DNA of 34,699 nt from Streptomyces albidoflavus (GTDB taxonomy: Bacteria; Actinomycetota; Actinomycetes; Streptomycetales; Streptomycetaceae): contig NZ_JOII01000049.1 of assembly GCF_000719955.1 (NCBI RefSeq), positions 1 to 34,699 on the forward strand, written 5' to 3'. The notes under the pieces were generated by a model. The model worked only from the letters and a program-made list of their open reading frames with translations, did not search any database and was not told the DNA's origin. The position numbers were made by a program, and so were the translations under genes. Shown here one piece after another: positions 7,798-16,140 of this stretch. Each line of letters begins with the position of its first letter. The first letter of the stretch is position 1.

Positions 7798-7826
7798 ATG
7801 CTACCCCACTTAACGTCAGTATGACG
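7798..7826 (-). promoter_or_regulatory. Candidate pncB promoter with inverted-repeat operator
   Basis: On the minus strand TAGCAT (plus 7798-7803) could be the -10. About 18 bases upstream lies CGTCA-TAC-TGACG (plus 7814-7826), a 5-3-5 inverted repeat covering the spacer and -35 area. An operator for an NAD-related regulator is an inference. Confidence 0.35.
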
Positions 7827-7917
7827 ATTTCTGGTCCGGGGTCCGTCCGCGCGGCGCGAAACCTTCCCGGGCCCGCCGTTTGTGCGCCCGCGCGCCCCGG
7901 ATGGCAGCATGGGCAGG

Positions 7918-8223
7918 GTGAGTGTGTCGCCCGCAGAGACCGAGCAACCCGCAGCGGCGGAGGAGACCTTCGCCGTACCCGAACCCGACCTGCCCTGGGT
8001 CACCCTCGTCCACAACGACCCGGTGAACCTGATGAGCTACGTCGCCTACGTCTTCCAGGCGTACTTCGGGTACTCCAAGGAGAAGGCCAACAAGCTGATG
8101 CTCGACGTCCATCACAAGGGGCGCGCCGTCGTCTCCAGCGGCAGCCGCGAGGAGATGGAGCGCGACGTGCAGGCCATGCACGGCTACGGGCTCTGGGCCA
8201 CCCTCCAGCAGGACCGCGCCTGA
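7918..8223 (+). CDS. clpS: ATP-dependent Clp protease adaptor ClpS
   Basis: A 101-residue N-end-rule adaptor that delivers substrates with bulky N-terminal residues to a ClpC/ClpP-type protease. The core [16 protein letters not shown] (residues 27-42) contains the N-degron-binding N33-D34, and M-L-D-V-H-H-K-G (61-68) holds the conserved His pair. The first 25 residues are an acidic, flexible arm as in the family. GTG 7918 is chosen because CAGCAT (7905-7910) can act as a -10 seven bases before it, a leaderless layout used repeatedly here; ATG 7909 in the same frame is the alternative. The stop overlaps the ATG of the DUF2017 gene (ATGA-type overlap), so the pair is co-translated. Confidence 0.95.
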   Translation: MSVSPAETEQPAAAEETFAVPEPDLPWVTLVHNDPVNLMSYVAYVFQAYFGYSKEKANKLMLDVHHKGRAVVSSGSREEMERDVQAMHGYGLWATLQQDRA

Positions 8224-8825
8224 TGGCCGGGTACTTCGAGCCCACCGAGAAGGGCGCCGCGGCCGCTCTCGACGCCGTCGAGATCTCCATCATCCGCTCG
8301 CTGGCGGTGCAGCTCCTGGAGCTGATCGGCCCCGGCGACGACCACCTCGGCGACGACCCGCTCGCCGAGCTGTTCGCCGAGGGCCCGAGCGAGGCGCCCA
8401 CCGACCCGGTCCTGCGCCGCCTCTTCCCCGACGCGTACGCCGACCCGGCCACCGCCGCCACCGCGCAGGAGGCCGAGGAGCTGCGGGCCCGCTCGGCCGA
8501 GTTCCGCCGCTTCACCGAGAACGACCTGCGGGCCGCCAAGCGCGAGTCCGCCCTGCTGGTCGTCCGCACCCTCGACGCCGTCCCGGTCGACAGCGAGGGC
8601 GGCGGCACCGTCGAGCTGACCCCCGACCAGTCCCGCCAGTGGATCGGCGCCCTCAACGACCTGCGCCTGGCCATCGCGGCCCGGCTCGACCTGCGCGACG
8701 AGTCCGACACCGACGAGCTGTTCCAGCTCCCGGACTCCGACCCGCGCAAGCCGATGGTCATCGCCCAGCTGTGGCTGGCGGGGCTCCAGGAGAGCCTGAT
8801 CGAGACGCTGACGGCGGGCGGCTGA
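8223..8825 (+). CDS. DUF2017 domain protein
   Basis: A 200-residue cytoplasmic protein starting at ATG 8223, overlapping the clpS stop by one base. It is acidic and largely helical, with V-E-I-S-I-I-R-S-L-A-V-Q-L-L-E-L-I near residue 15, L-R-R-L-F-P-D-A-Y in the middle and an L-N-D-L-R-L-A-I-A-A-R-L-D helix near residue 145, all matching DUF2017. This family is fixed downstream of clpS across actinobacteria (Rv1332 in M. tuberculosis, from memory), which suggests a role with ClpS or Clp proteolysis; the molecular function is unknown. A strong hairpin follows. Confidence 0.9.
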   Translation: MAGYFEPTEKGAAAALDAVEISIIRSLAVQLLELIGPGDDHLGDDPLAELFAEGPSEAPTDPVLRRLFPDAYADPATAATAQEAEELRARSAEFRRFTENDLRAAKRESALLVVRTLDAVPVDSEGGGTVELTPDQSRQWIGALNDLRLAIAARLDLRDESDTDELFQLPDSDPRKPMVIAQLWLAGLQESLIETLTAGG

Positions 8826-8837
8826 ACCGCCCCGGAT

Positions 8838-8885
8838 GCCGGGCGCGGGGGAGTCGGTTGTAATCGGTTGAACCCCGCGCCCGGC
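8838..8885 (+). terminator. Perfect 13-bp hairpin after DUF2017
   Basis: GCCGGGCGCGGGG at 8838-8850 pairs with 8873-8885. The 22-base loop contains a direct repeat, TCGGTTG-TAA-TCGGTTG. No T-tract. Confidence 0.7.
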
Positions 8886-8953
8886 GCCGCTGCAATGGCC
8901 TGAAGAGTTGCGCTCCAGGGGCGTGGCCGCGTTCCCAGGAGAAGGGCCCGCCC

Positions 8954-10069
8954 GTGCACATGTCGCCACCGCCGCCCCACACCACGCCCGAGAGCGGGCC
9001 GCCGCCCGTTCCGCTCGGCGCCCTCGTCCCCCTGACGCGCCCCGGCTGGACCGAGGCGGGCCGCCATCTGCTCGCCGGCCTCGAACTGGGGGTGGACGAG
9101 GTGAACGCGGCCGGCGGGATCGGCGGGCGCCCGCTGGAACTGCTGGTGCGGGACACCGCGGCGGATCCGGGGCGGGCCGAGGCGGCCGTCGAGGAGCTGG
9201 CGGGGCTCGGGGTGGCCGCCGTGGCGGGGGAGTACCACAGCGTCGTCGCGCGGGCCGCCGCCGTCCGGGCCGAGGCGCTCGGGGTGCCGTTCCTCTGCTC
9301 CTCGGCGGTGCTCGACGCGCTCACCGAGGAGCCGGCCACGTGGGTCGCGCGGCTCGCCCCGGCCCAGTCGCACGGCTGGCGGAGCTACGCCGGCTTCCTG
9401 CTCGCGGCGGGCCACCGCCGGATCGCCGTGGCCCGGCAGGCGAGCCTGTACTGGGAGACCGGGACCCGCATCCTCCGCGACCACCTCGGGCAGCGGGGTG
9501 GCTCCGTCACCGAGCTGGACGCCGACGCGCTCACCCCCCGGGAACTGTGCGACGCGCTGGCCGAGGACGGTGCCACGGCGCTGCTGCTGCTCGCCGGGAC
9601 CCCGCAGCCGGCGGTCCCGCTGGTCCGTGCCGTCCGCGCCGACCGGCGGCTCGACGGGGTGCTGGTCGGGGCCCCGGCCGGGCAGCCGGAGTTCCCGAGG
9701 TGGCTCGCGGCGCTGGGCGCCGACGGCGCCGGGGTCCCCTTCCTGCGCTACCTGCCCGAGCGGCCCGGTCCGCCGGCCGTCCGCGTCGGCGAGGCGCTGC
9801 GGGCGCGGCTGGGCGAGGAGCCCTCCTTCGTCGCCTACGAGGGGTGGGACACCGTGGCCGTCCTCGCCGGGGCGCTGCGGACGTACGGCACCGGGCGGGC
9901 GGATGTCGCGCGGGCCTGGGAGGGCGGGGCGGTCGTGGGCACCCGGGGCGAGATCCGGTTCTCCCGGCTGCCGGGGATCGGGGTGCGGCAGTGGGTCTGG
10001 CCGCCGGTCCAGGTGGCCGACCGGGACCCGGCGGAGCCGGGGCGGTTCCGCGTACTGCACCAAGGCTGA
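8954..10069 (+). CDS. Periplasmic-binding-protein-like (Leu/Ile/Val type) protein without signal peptide
   Basis: About 371 residues. GTG 8954 follows AGGAG; ATG 8960, two codons later, is the alternative. The fold is that of type I branched-chain amino-acid binding proteins: I-G-A-L-V-P-L-T-like start (here L-G-A-L-V-P-L-T), a helix with G-V-D-E-V-N-A-A-G-G-I-G-G-R-P-L-E-L (about residues 53-70), then D-T-A-A-D-P, G-V-A-A-V-A-G-E-Y-H-S and Y-E-G-W-D-T-V near 300. No signal peptide, lipobox Cys or hydrophobic N-terminus is present, and the in-frame sequence back to the stop at 8861 encodes none. No ABC permease or ATPase is adjacent, so import by the usual route is unlikely. It may be a cytosolic ligand sensor, as AmiC is, or be secreted another way. 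An amino-acid permease follows 371 bases downstream. Confidence 0.8.
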   Translation: MHMSPPPPHTTPESGPPPVPLGALVPLTRPGWTEAGRHLLAGLELGVDEVNAAGGIGGRPLELLVRDTAADPGRAEAAVEELAGLGVAAVAGEYHSVVARAAAVRAEALGVPFLCSSAVLDALTEEPATWVARLAPAQSHGWRSYAGFLLAAGHRRIAVARQASLYWETGTRILRDHLGQRGGSVTELDADALTPRELCDALAEDGATALLLLAGTPQPAVPLVRAVRADRRLDGVLVGAPAGQPEFPRWLAALGADGAGVPFLRYLPERPGPPAVRVGEALRARLGEEPSFVAYEGWDTVAVLAGALRTYGTGRADVARAWEGGAVVGTRGEIRFSRLPGIGVRQWVWPPVQVADRDPAEPGRFRVLHQG

Positions 10070-10440
10070 GCCCGCAAGGCGGGGCCTGGCCGCCGGAGGT
10101 CCGGGAGGGGCTTCCGGCGGCTGTCGCGCGGGGCCCGCTGTTCGCTCAACGGACGCCCAAATCCGTATAACGATGGCGTCAAAGGCCCGGCCGCCTATGC
10201 CGTCCGGCAGGCGGAATGTCCCCTTCTGTTTGTGGACCGGGTCACAGACCGCCAAGTGGAATGAAAGCTTCCGCGTGGTAGACCTTCACGACCACCCACG
10301 CGGACGCCACCCCTGTTCTCGTGGGCGCGTCCCCGCCGGCGGACCCCGGTGGGCGGTACTCCACATCCACATCCGGGGGGATCGGGACCCGGGTCACGGC
10401 CGACGGAAGGCCACGGCCCGGCGGAGAAAGGCGCACCACC
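10070..10440. other. Noncoding region before the amino-acid permease
   Basis: This 371-base stretch holds the hairpin at 10089-10121 and, at 10150-10330, a relatively AT-richer part (CGTATAACGATGG, GGAATGAAAGCTT, GTGGTAGACC) likely to include the permease promoter and a long 5' leader. I could not place -10 and -35 boxes with confidence, and no known riboswitch was recognised. Confidence 0.5.
10089..10121 (+). terminator. Hairpin after the binding-protein-like gene
   Basis: GCCGCCGGA at 10089-10097 pairs with TCCGGCGGC at 10113-10121 around a 15-base loop, 20 bases after the stop. Confidence 0.5.
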
Positions 10441-11886
10441 ATGTCCTCGACTCAGGTCGACACCGTCAGCGACGGAGAGCCGGGCCCCGGGCGAGGCGGC
10501 CCGTCCACGCCGCACGGCGGCGAGGGTTACCAGCGGGGCCTCGGCGCCCGCCAGATCCAGATGATCGCCATCGGCGGGGCCATCGGCACCGGCCTCTTCC
10601 TCGGCGCGGGCAAGGCCATCTCGAAGGCCGGCCCCAGCCTCATCCTGGCCTACGCCATCGCGGGCCTCGTCATCTTCTTCATCATGCGCGCCCTGGGCGA
10701 GCTGCTGATGTACCGGCCGGTCTCCGGATCCTTCTCGGAGTACGCCCGTGAGTTCATCGGCCCGTTCGCCGGGTTCGTCACCGGCTGGACCTACTGGCTG
10801 TTCTGGGTGGTCACCGGCATCACCGAGGTGACCGCCGCCGCCCAGTACATGACGTACTGGTTCGACGTCCCGCAATGGGTGTCGGCCCTCCTCTTCACGA
10901 TCATCCTCTACGGGGCCAACCTGATCTCCGTGAAGATCTTCGGCGAACTGGAGTTCTGGTTCTCCATGGTCAAGGTCACCGCCATCGTCGGCATGATCCT
11001 GATCTGCGTCGGCATCCTGACGCTGGGCTTCTCCGACGCCGGGGACACCGCCACCGTGGCCCACCTGTGGAACCAGGGCGGCTTCTTCCCGGAGGGCATC
11101 GGCGGCACGCTGATGACGCTCCAGATCGTCATGTTCGCCTTCCTCGCGGTCGAGCTGGTCGGCGTCACCGCCGGCGAGTCCAAGGACCCCGAGAAGACGC
11201 TGCCCAAGGCGATCAACACCGTGCCGTGGCGCATCGCCGTCTTCTACGTCGGCGCGCTCGTCATGATCCTCTCGGTGGTGCCCTGGACCGAGTTCCAGCC
11301 CGGCATCAGCCCGTTCGTCGCGGCCTTCGAGAAGATGGGGCTCGGCGTCGGCGCCGCCATTGTCAACTTCGTCGTGCTGACGGCGGCGCTCTCCTCCTGC
11401 AACTCCGGCATGTACTCCACCGGCCGGATGCTGCGCGACCTCGCCCTCAACGGGCAGGGCCCGAAGTTCTTCACCCGCCTCACCCGCAGCGGCACCCCGC
11501 TGGTCGGCACCACCTTCTCGGCGGCGCTGATGATGGTCGGCGTCTGGATCAACTACCAGTGGCCCGGTGAGGCCTTCAACTACGTGGTCTCCTTCGCCAC
11601 CATCTCCGGCATGTGGGCCTGGGTCATGATCCTGGTCTGCCAGATCCGCTACCGGGCCAAGGCCGACCGCGGCGAGCTGCCGGTCTCCTCGTTCCGGGCC
11701 CCGGGGGCGCCGTTCACCAGCTGGTTCGCGCTGTGCTTCCTCGCGCTGGTCGTCGTGATGATGGGCATCGACCCGGACACCCGGATCTCGCTGTACTGCG
11801 CCCCGCTCTGGGCGGCGATCCTGCTCGTCTCCTACCGGGTGCTGCGCGCCCGCGACCCGCAGAACGCGGCCTTCGCCAAGCGCTGA
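10441..11886 (+). CDS. Amino-acid permease (APC superfamily)
   Basis: A 481-residue inner-membrane proton-coupled amino-acid transporter of the AAT group (AnsP/GabP/CycA-like). ATG 10441 follows GGAGAAAGG. A hydrophilic N-terminal tail of about 35 residues precedes the signature I-Q-M-I-A-I-G-G-A-I-G-T-G-L-F-L-G (TM1, about residues 39-55). About twelve hydrophobic segments follow. P-V-S-G-S-F-S-E-Y-A, G-W-T-Y-W-L-F-W and E-L-V-G-V-T-A-G-E-S-K-D-P-E-K-T-L-P-K-A-I are family blocks. The substrate cannot be told from sequence; asparagine, GABA or D-Ala/D-Ser/Gly are typical. It lies downstream of the signal-less binding protein, which might sense a related ligand. It ends in strong hairpins. 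Confidence 0.92.
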   Translation: MSSTQVDTVSDGEPGPGRGGPSTPHGGEGYQRGLGARQIQMIAIGGAIGTGLFLGAGKAISKAGPSLILAYAIAGLVIFFIMRALGELLMYRPVSGSFSEYAREFIGPFAGFVTGWTYWLFWVVTGITEVTAAAQYMTYWFDVPQWVSALLFTIILYGANLISVKIFGELEFWFSMVKVTAIVGMILICVGILTLGFSDAGDTATVAHLWNQGGFFPEGIGGTLMTLQIVMFAFLAVELVGVTAGESKDPEKTLPKAINTVPWRIAVFYVGALVMILSVVPWTEFQPGISPFVAAFEKMGLGVGAAIVNFVVLTAALSSCNSGMYSTGRMLRDLALNGQGPKFFTRLTRSGTPLVGTTFSAALMMVGVWINYQWPGEAFNYVVSFATISGMWAWVMILVCQIRYRAKADRGELPVSSFRAPGAPFTSWFALCFLALVVVMMGIDPDTRISLYCAPLWAAILLVSYRVLRARDPQNAAFAKR

Positions 11887-11893
11887 CGACAGG

Positions 11894-11966
11894 GTCCGGC
11901 CGCTGCCGGACACCCGCTGTCCACCATGCGGGCCCGCTCGTACCACCCCTCGGTACGGGCGGGCCC
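11894..11966 (+). terminator. Two hairpins after the permease
   Basis: GTCCGGC (11894-11900) pairs with GCCGGAC (11905-11911). A larger hairpin pairs 11930-11944 with 11952-11966 over 15 positions with one mismatch. The second ends 7 bases before the candidate -10 of mec. Confidence 0.7.
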
Positions 11967-11973
11967 GTCTGCT

Positions 11974-11979
11974 TATCCT
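11974..11979 (+). promoter_or_regulatory. Candidate -10 of mec, leaderless
   Basis: TATCCT followed by six bases (GGGCCC) and ATG 11986; no Shine-Dalgarno fits in that space, so translation probably starts at the mRNA 5' end. Confidence 0.5.
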
Positions 11980-11985
11980 GGGCCC

Positions 11986-12420
11986 ATGCTGACCCTCACC
12001 CAGGCCCTCCACGACCAAATCGTCGCCCACGCACGCGCCGACCACCCCGACGAGGCATGCGGCATCGTGGCCGGCCCGGCGGGCAGCGGCCGGCCCGAGC
12101 GGTTCATCCCGATGCTCAACGCCGCGAGGTCCCCCACCTTCTACGAGTTCGACTCGATGGACCTGCTCAAGCTCTACCGGGAGCTGGACGACCGGGACGA
12201 GGAGCCGGTGATCGTCTACCACTCGCACACCGCCACCGAGGCGTACCCCTCGCGCACCGACGTGACCTACGCCAACGAGCCCGGCGCCCACTACGTCCTC
12301 GTCTCGACCGCCGACACGGACGACGCCGGCCCCTTCCAGTTCCGCTCGTTCCGGATCGTGGACGGCGAGATCACGGAGGAAGACGTGCAGGTGGTGGCCG
12401 CGTACCCGGCCGCCGGCTGA
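11986..12420 (+). CDS. mec: JAMM/MPN metalloprotease Mec (CysO-cysteine peptidase)
   Basis: A 144-residue Mov34/JAMM zinc peptidase. The motif is complete: E23 (P-D-E-A-C-G-I-V), H79-S-H81, then seven residues, S89 and D92 (H-S-H-T-A-T-E-A-Y-P-S-R-T-D). In M. tuberculosis the orthologue Mec releases cysteine from CysO-Cys, the thiocarboxylate carrier adduct made by CysM. Here mec is followed by a leader peptide gene, cysO and cysM, so the pathway is complete apart from the enzyme that activates CysO. The start at 11986 is set by the leaderless promoter and by the family N-terminus. Mec might also trim the C-terminal tail of CysO (see that gene). Confidence 0.93.
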   Translation: MLTLTQALHDQIVAHARADHPDEACGIVAGPAGSGRPERFIPMLNAARSPTFYEFDSMDLLKLYRELDDRDEEPVIVYHSHTATEAYPSRTDVTYANEPGAHYVLVSTADTDDAGPFQFRSFRIVDGEITEEDVQVVAAYPAAG

Positions 12421-12537
12421 GGCCGTTCGCGGGCCCGCGCGAGGCGCCGGGCGCCCTGCTCCTGGCGTCTGTCCGTCATGCGGCCGTAAACCGTCCGCCA
12501 GTCAAGACGGAGCTGCGGAACACCGTGCGGGAATCGA

Positions 12538-12543
12538 TACGAT
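12538..12543 (+). promoter_or_regulatory. Candidate -10 of the cysteine leader transcript
   Basis: TACGAT followed by six bases and ATG 12550. The predicted transcription start coincides with the ATG, i.e. a leaderless mRNA. The -35 region is weak. Confidence 0.55.
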
Positions 12544-12549
12544 GACCGC

Positions 12550-12705
12550 ATGGTTCCCCATGACGTGAGCGACAGGACGCAGGGCACGGCGCCCACCGCA
12601 CTGTGCTCCGCCTCCACCCTCCTCCTGGGAGCCTTCGGACGCGGAGCCAGTCAGCGCCTGCACGTCGACCTGTGCCGGATCACCAGCACCATCTGTCAGG
12701 GCTGA
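12550..12705 (+). CDS. Cys-containing leader peptide upstream of cysO-cysM
   Basis: A 51-codon ORF starting M-V-P-H-D-V-S-D-R and ending RLHVDLCRITSTICQG. The C-terminal R-L-H-V-D-L-x-R-x-x-S-x-x-C pattern is that of the actinobacterial small peptides annotated as putative leader peptides, usually found before sulfur-metabolism genes. Three Cys codons are present (residue 19 and two near the end: TGC at L-C-R and TGT at I-C-Q). A leaderless -10 fits exactly. The stop is 106 bases before cysO. By analogy with cysteine-responsive leaderless uORFs in mycobacteria, ribosome stalling at the Cys codons when cysteine is short may change folding or coupling downstream. I could not pick out a classic terminator/antiterminator pair. 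Confidence 0.75.
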   Translation: MVPHDVSDRTQGTAPTALCSASTLLLGAFGRGASQRLHVDLCRITSTICQG

Positions 12706-14046
<1,341 letters not shown>

Positions 14047-14061
14047 TCCCCTCCGCCACCC

Positions 14062-14090
14062 CGGCCGGGCTCCCGCGCGGAGCCCGGCCG
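14062..14090 (+). terminator. Perfect 12-bp hairpin after cysM
   Basis: CGGCCGGGCTCC at 14062-14073 pairs with 14079-14090; loop CGCGC. No T-tract. Confidence 0.8.
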
Positions 14091-14325
14091 TACGTGTCCG
14101 CGCACTGGGCGCACCCCCCTTTCCGCCGCCGCGCCACGCCCGGGCAGGACCGGCCCGCACACCGTCCGACCCCGCGCTCCCGCCGCACTCCGAACCGGTG
14201 ACACGCCAGGTGAGTTGCCCCACAACCGGCCGACGCGTGGGACCTCGCGCCCCTTTCGGCCCGTAGTCTCGACGGACCCGCACGACCCCCCGGTCCGTAT
14301 CAGACAGCGCGGAGGTTCCAGCTCC

Positions 14326-15075
14326 ATGAAGCTCACCGTCGTCGGCTGCTCCGGGTCGTTTCCCTCCGCGGAATCGGCCTGTTCGAGCTACCTCGTAGAG
14401 GCCGACGGCTTCCAGCTGCTCCTCGACATGGGCAACGGCGCCCTCGGCGAGCTGCAGCGCCACACCGGTCTCTACGACCTCGACGCGGTCTTCCTCAGCC
14501 ATCTCCACGCCGACCACTGCATCGACATGTGCGCCTACTTCGTCGCCCGGTACTACCGGCACGGGGACGGCCCCTGCGACGCGCTGCCGGTGTACGGCCC
14601 CGAAGGCACCCAGCAGCGGCTCATCACCGCCTACGGCGACAGCTCCGCCGAACACATGCCGGAGGTCTTCGACTTCCGCACCCTCAAGGAAGACGCCTTC
14701 GACCTGGGCCCCTTCCGGATCCGCACCGTCCGGGTCCCGCACCCCGTCGAGGCGTACGCGATCCGCGTCGAGCACGACGGCCGGTCGCTGACCTACTCCG
14801 GGGACACCGGGCCCTGCGCCGAACTCGACGCCCTCGCGGCCGGCACCGACCTCTACCTCTGCGAGGCGGCGTTCACGCACGGCAAGGAGAACATCCCCGA
14901 CCTGCACCTCAACGGCCGCGAGGCGGGCGAGTCCGCCCAGCGCGCCGGCGCGGGCCGGCTGCTCCTCACCCACATCCCGCCGTGGACCGACCCGCGCACC
15001 AACCTCACCGACGCCCGCGAGGTCTACGACGGCCCGGCCGCACTGGCCGAACCCGGCGTCACGTACACGGTCTGA
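14326..15075 (+). CDS. Metallo-beta-lactamase-fold hydrolase (RNase Z/cAMP phosphodiesterase-like)
   Basis: A 249-residue MBL-fold enzyme; ATG 14326 follows GGAGG by 10 bases. The metal site is H59-L-H61-A-D63-H64 (L-S-H-L-H-A-D-H-C-I-D), with further ligands in V-P-H-P-V-E-A-Y, S-G-D-T-G (Asp) and the C-terminal L-T-H-I-P-P-W. Position after cysM and upstream of rph matches Rv1339 of M. tuberculosis, reported to be an atypical class II cyclic-AMP phosphodiesterase. A tRNA-processing RNase Z is the alternative, but the protein lacks an obvious flexible exosite arm. Substrate by inference: a cyclic nucleotide or other phosphodiester. A hairpin follows. Confidence 0.9.
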   Translation: MKLTVVGCSGSFPSAESACSSYLVEADGFQLLLDMGNGALGELQRHTGLYDLDAVFLSHLHADHCIDMCAYFVARYYRHGDGPCDALPVYGPEGTQQRLITAYGDSSAEHMPEVFDFRTLKEDAFDLGPFRIRTVRVPHPVEAYAIRVEHDGRSLTYSGDTGPCAELDALAAGTDLYLCEAAFTHGKENIPDLHLNGREAGESAQRAGAGRLLLTHIPPWTDPRTNLTDAREVYDGPAALAEPGVTYTV

Positions 15076-15086
15076 GGCGACTGCCG

Positions 15087-15134
15087 CGGACGGCGGCGGC
15101 CACCGGGAAACCTCCTGGCGGCCGCCGCCGTCCG
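15087..15134 (+). terminator. Long hairpin after the MBL hydrolase
   Basis: Arms 15087-15104 and 15117-15134 pair at 17 of 18 positions around a 12-base loop. Confidence 0.8.
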
Positions 15135-15139
15135 TCCTC

Positions 15140-15173
15140 TACGCTCCCGCCCATGGGCATCTCCGTGAGCTGA
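15140..15173 (+). promoter_or_regulatory. Candidate -10 with six-codon leaderless mini-ORF
   Basis: TACGCT (15140-15145) is followed by seven bases and ATG 15153, which opens M-G-I-S-V-S and stops at TGA 15171-15173, 116 bases before the nucleotidyltransferase gene. The spacing copies the leaderless promoters nearby. It may be a promoter with a chance ATG, or a minimal regulatory uORF. Confidence 0.35.
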
Positions 15174-15289
15174 TCGCGCCGCACCGGCCGCGCACACCGC
15201 CGCTCCCCGTACGAGACCGGGGGCCGGGCGGACTGCCGCCGATCCCGCGCCCGCGACCTTCCGGCACTCAGCTCAGGAGCAGCGTCACC

Positions 15290-16135
15290 ATGCCCCGTAC
15301 CCCCGCACCCCGCCCCTCCGCCTCCCCGGCGCTCGACGCCCGCGTCGCCCTGCTGCGCCGGGCCGCGCACGCCGAACCCCGGCTCGAAGGCGTCCTCCTC
15401 TACGGCTCCTGGACCACCGGGGAGGCCGACGCGTACTCGGACATCGAGGCGTACCTCTTCCTCGGGGAGGGGCACGCCGACAGCTTCGACGGGCCCGGCT
15501 TCCTGCGGGCGCTCGGCCGGCCGGCGCTCGCCCACACCAACCAGTTCGGCATCCTGGCCGTGGTCTTCGAGGACGACCTGATGCGGGGCGAGTTCCACTT
15601 CGAGGAGGCCGGGGCCGGGATCGCGGCCGTCGAGGGCTGGCAGGGGATGGTCCACCTGCCCGACCCGGACGCCGCCGTCCTCCTCGACCGCACCGGGCGG
15701 CTCACCGAGGCCGCCGCCCGGCTCACCGCGCCGCTCGCCCCCGAACCGGTGGAGAGCGCCGCCCACCTCACCGGCGAGCTGGCCAACTGGACCCTGATGC
15801 TCGCCCACCTCCTCGCCCGCCGCGAGGACGCCCGCGCCCACAACCTGCTGCACGCCATGGTCGCCCCGCTCCAGCTCAAGCTCTGCCGCCTGCTGCGCGG
15901 GACCACCGACCACTGGCTGACCCCGAGCCGCGCCGCGGAAGAGGATCTGCCCGCCGCCGACCTCGCCCGGTACACCGCCACCACCGCCCCCCTGGAGGCG
16001 GCCGCCCTGCGCGCCGCTGCCCGCGCCTCCTGGCAGTGGTCGCGGGAGCTGGCCGCCGAGGCGCACGGCCGGTGGGGGACACCGGTGCCGGAGGCGCTGC
16101 ACGCGCGGATCGCGGGGGTGCTGGCCCGGGACTGA
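15290..16135 (+). CDS. Nucleotidyltransferase, lincosamide nucleotidyltransferase (Lnu B/F)-like
   Basis: A 281-residue cytoplasmic protein; ATG 15290 follows AGGAG. The polymerase-beta-type nucleotidyltransferase core is visible: L-L-Y-G39-S40-W-T-T-G-E-A-D-A-Y-S-D51-I-E53-A-Y-L-F-L, where GS and D-x-E bind nucleotide and metal. Downstream, L-M-R-G-E-F-H-F matches a motif I remember from Lnu(B)/Lnu(F) enzymes, which adenylylate lincosamides. The C-terminal half is helical, as in that group. Sequence alone does not prove a lincosamide substrate; actinobacterial members are common and mostly untested. It ends only 5 bases from the stop of the convergent nagE gene. Confidence 0.75.
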   Translation: MPRTPAPRPSASPALDARVALLRRAAHAEPRLEGVLLYGSWTTGEADAYSDIEAYLFLGEGHADSFDGPGFLRALGRPALAHTNQFGILAVVFEDDLMRGEFHFEEAGAGIAAVEGWQGMVHLPDPDAAVLLDRTGRLTEAAARLTAPLAPEPVESAAHLTGELANWTLMLAHLLARREDARAHNLLHAMVAPLQLKLCRLLRGTTDHWLTPSRAAEEDLPAADLARYTATTAPLEAAALRAAARASWQWSRELAAEAHGRWGTPVPEALHARIAGVLARD

Positions 16136-16140
16136 CGGGG

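Noticed and set aside
10195..12291. 698-codon minus-strand open frame opposite the permease and mec
   Set aside because: Shadow of two well-supported plus-strand genes; composition is low-complexity Asp/Gly/Val/His.
12428..12439. CGCGGGCCCGCG palindrome after mec as a terminator
   Set aside because: A loopless 12-bp GC palindrome is expected by chance in such GC-rich DNA, and no T-tract or loop is present; mec and the leader may still be read through.
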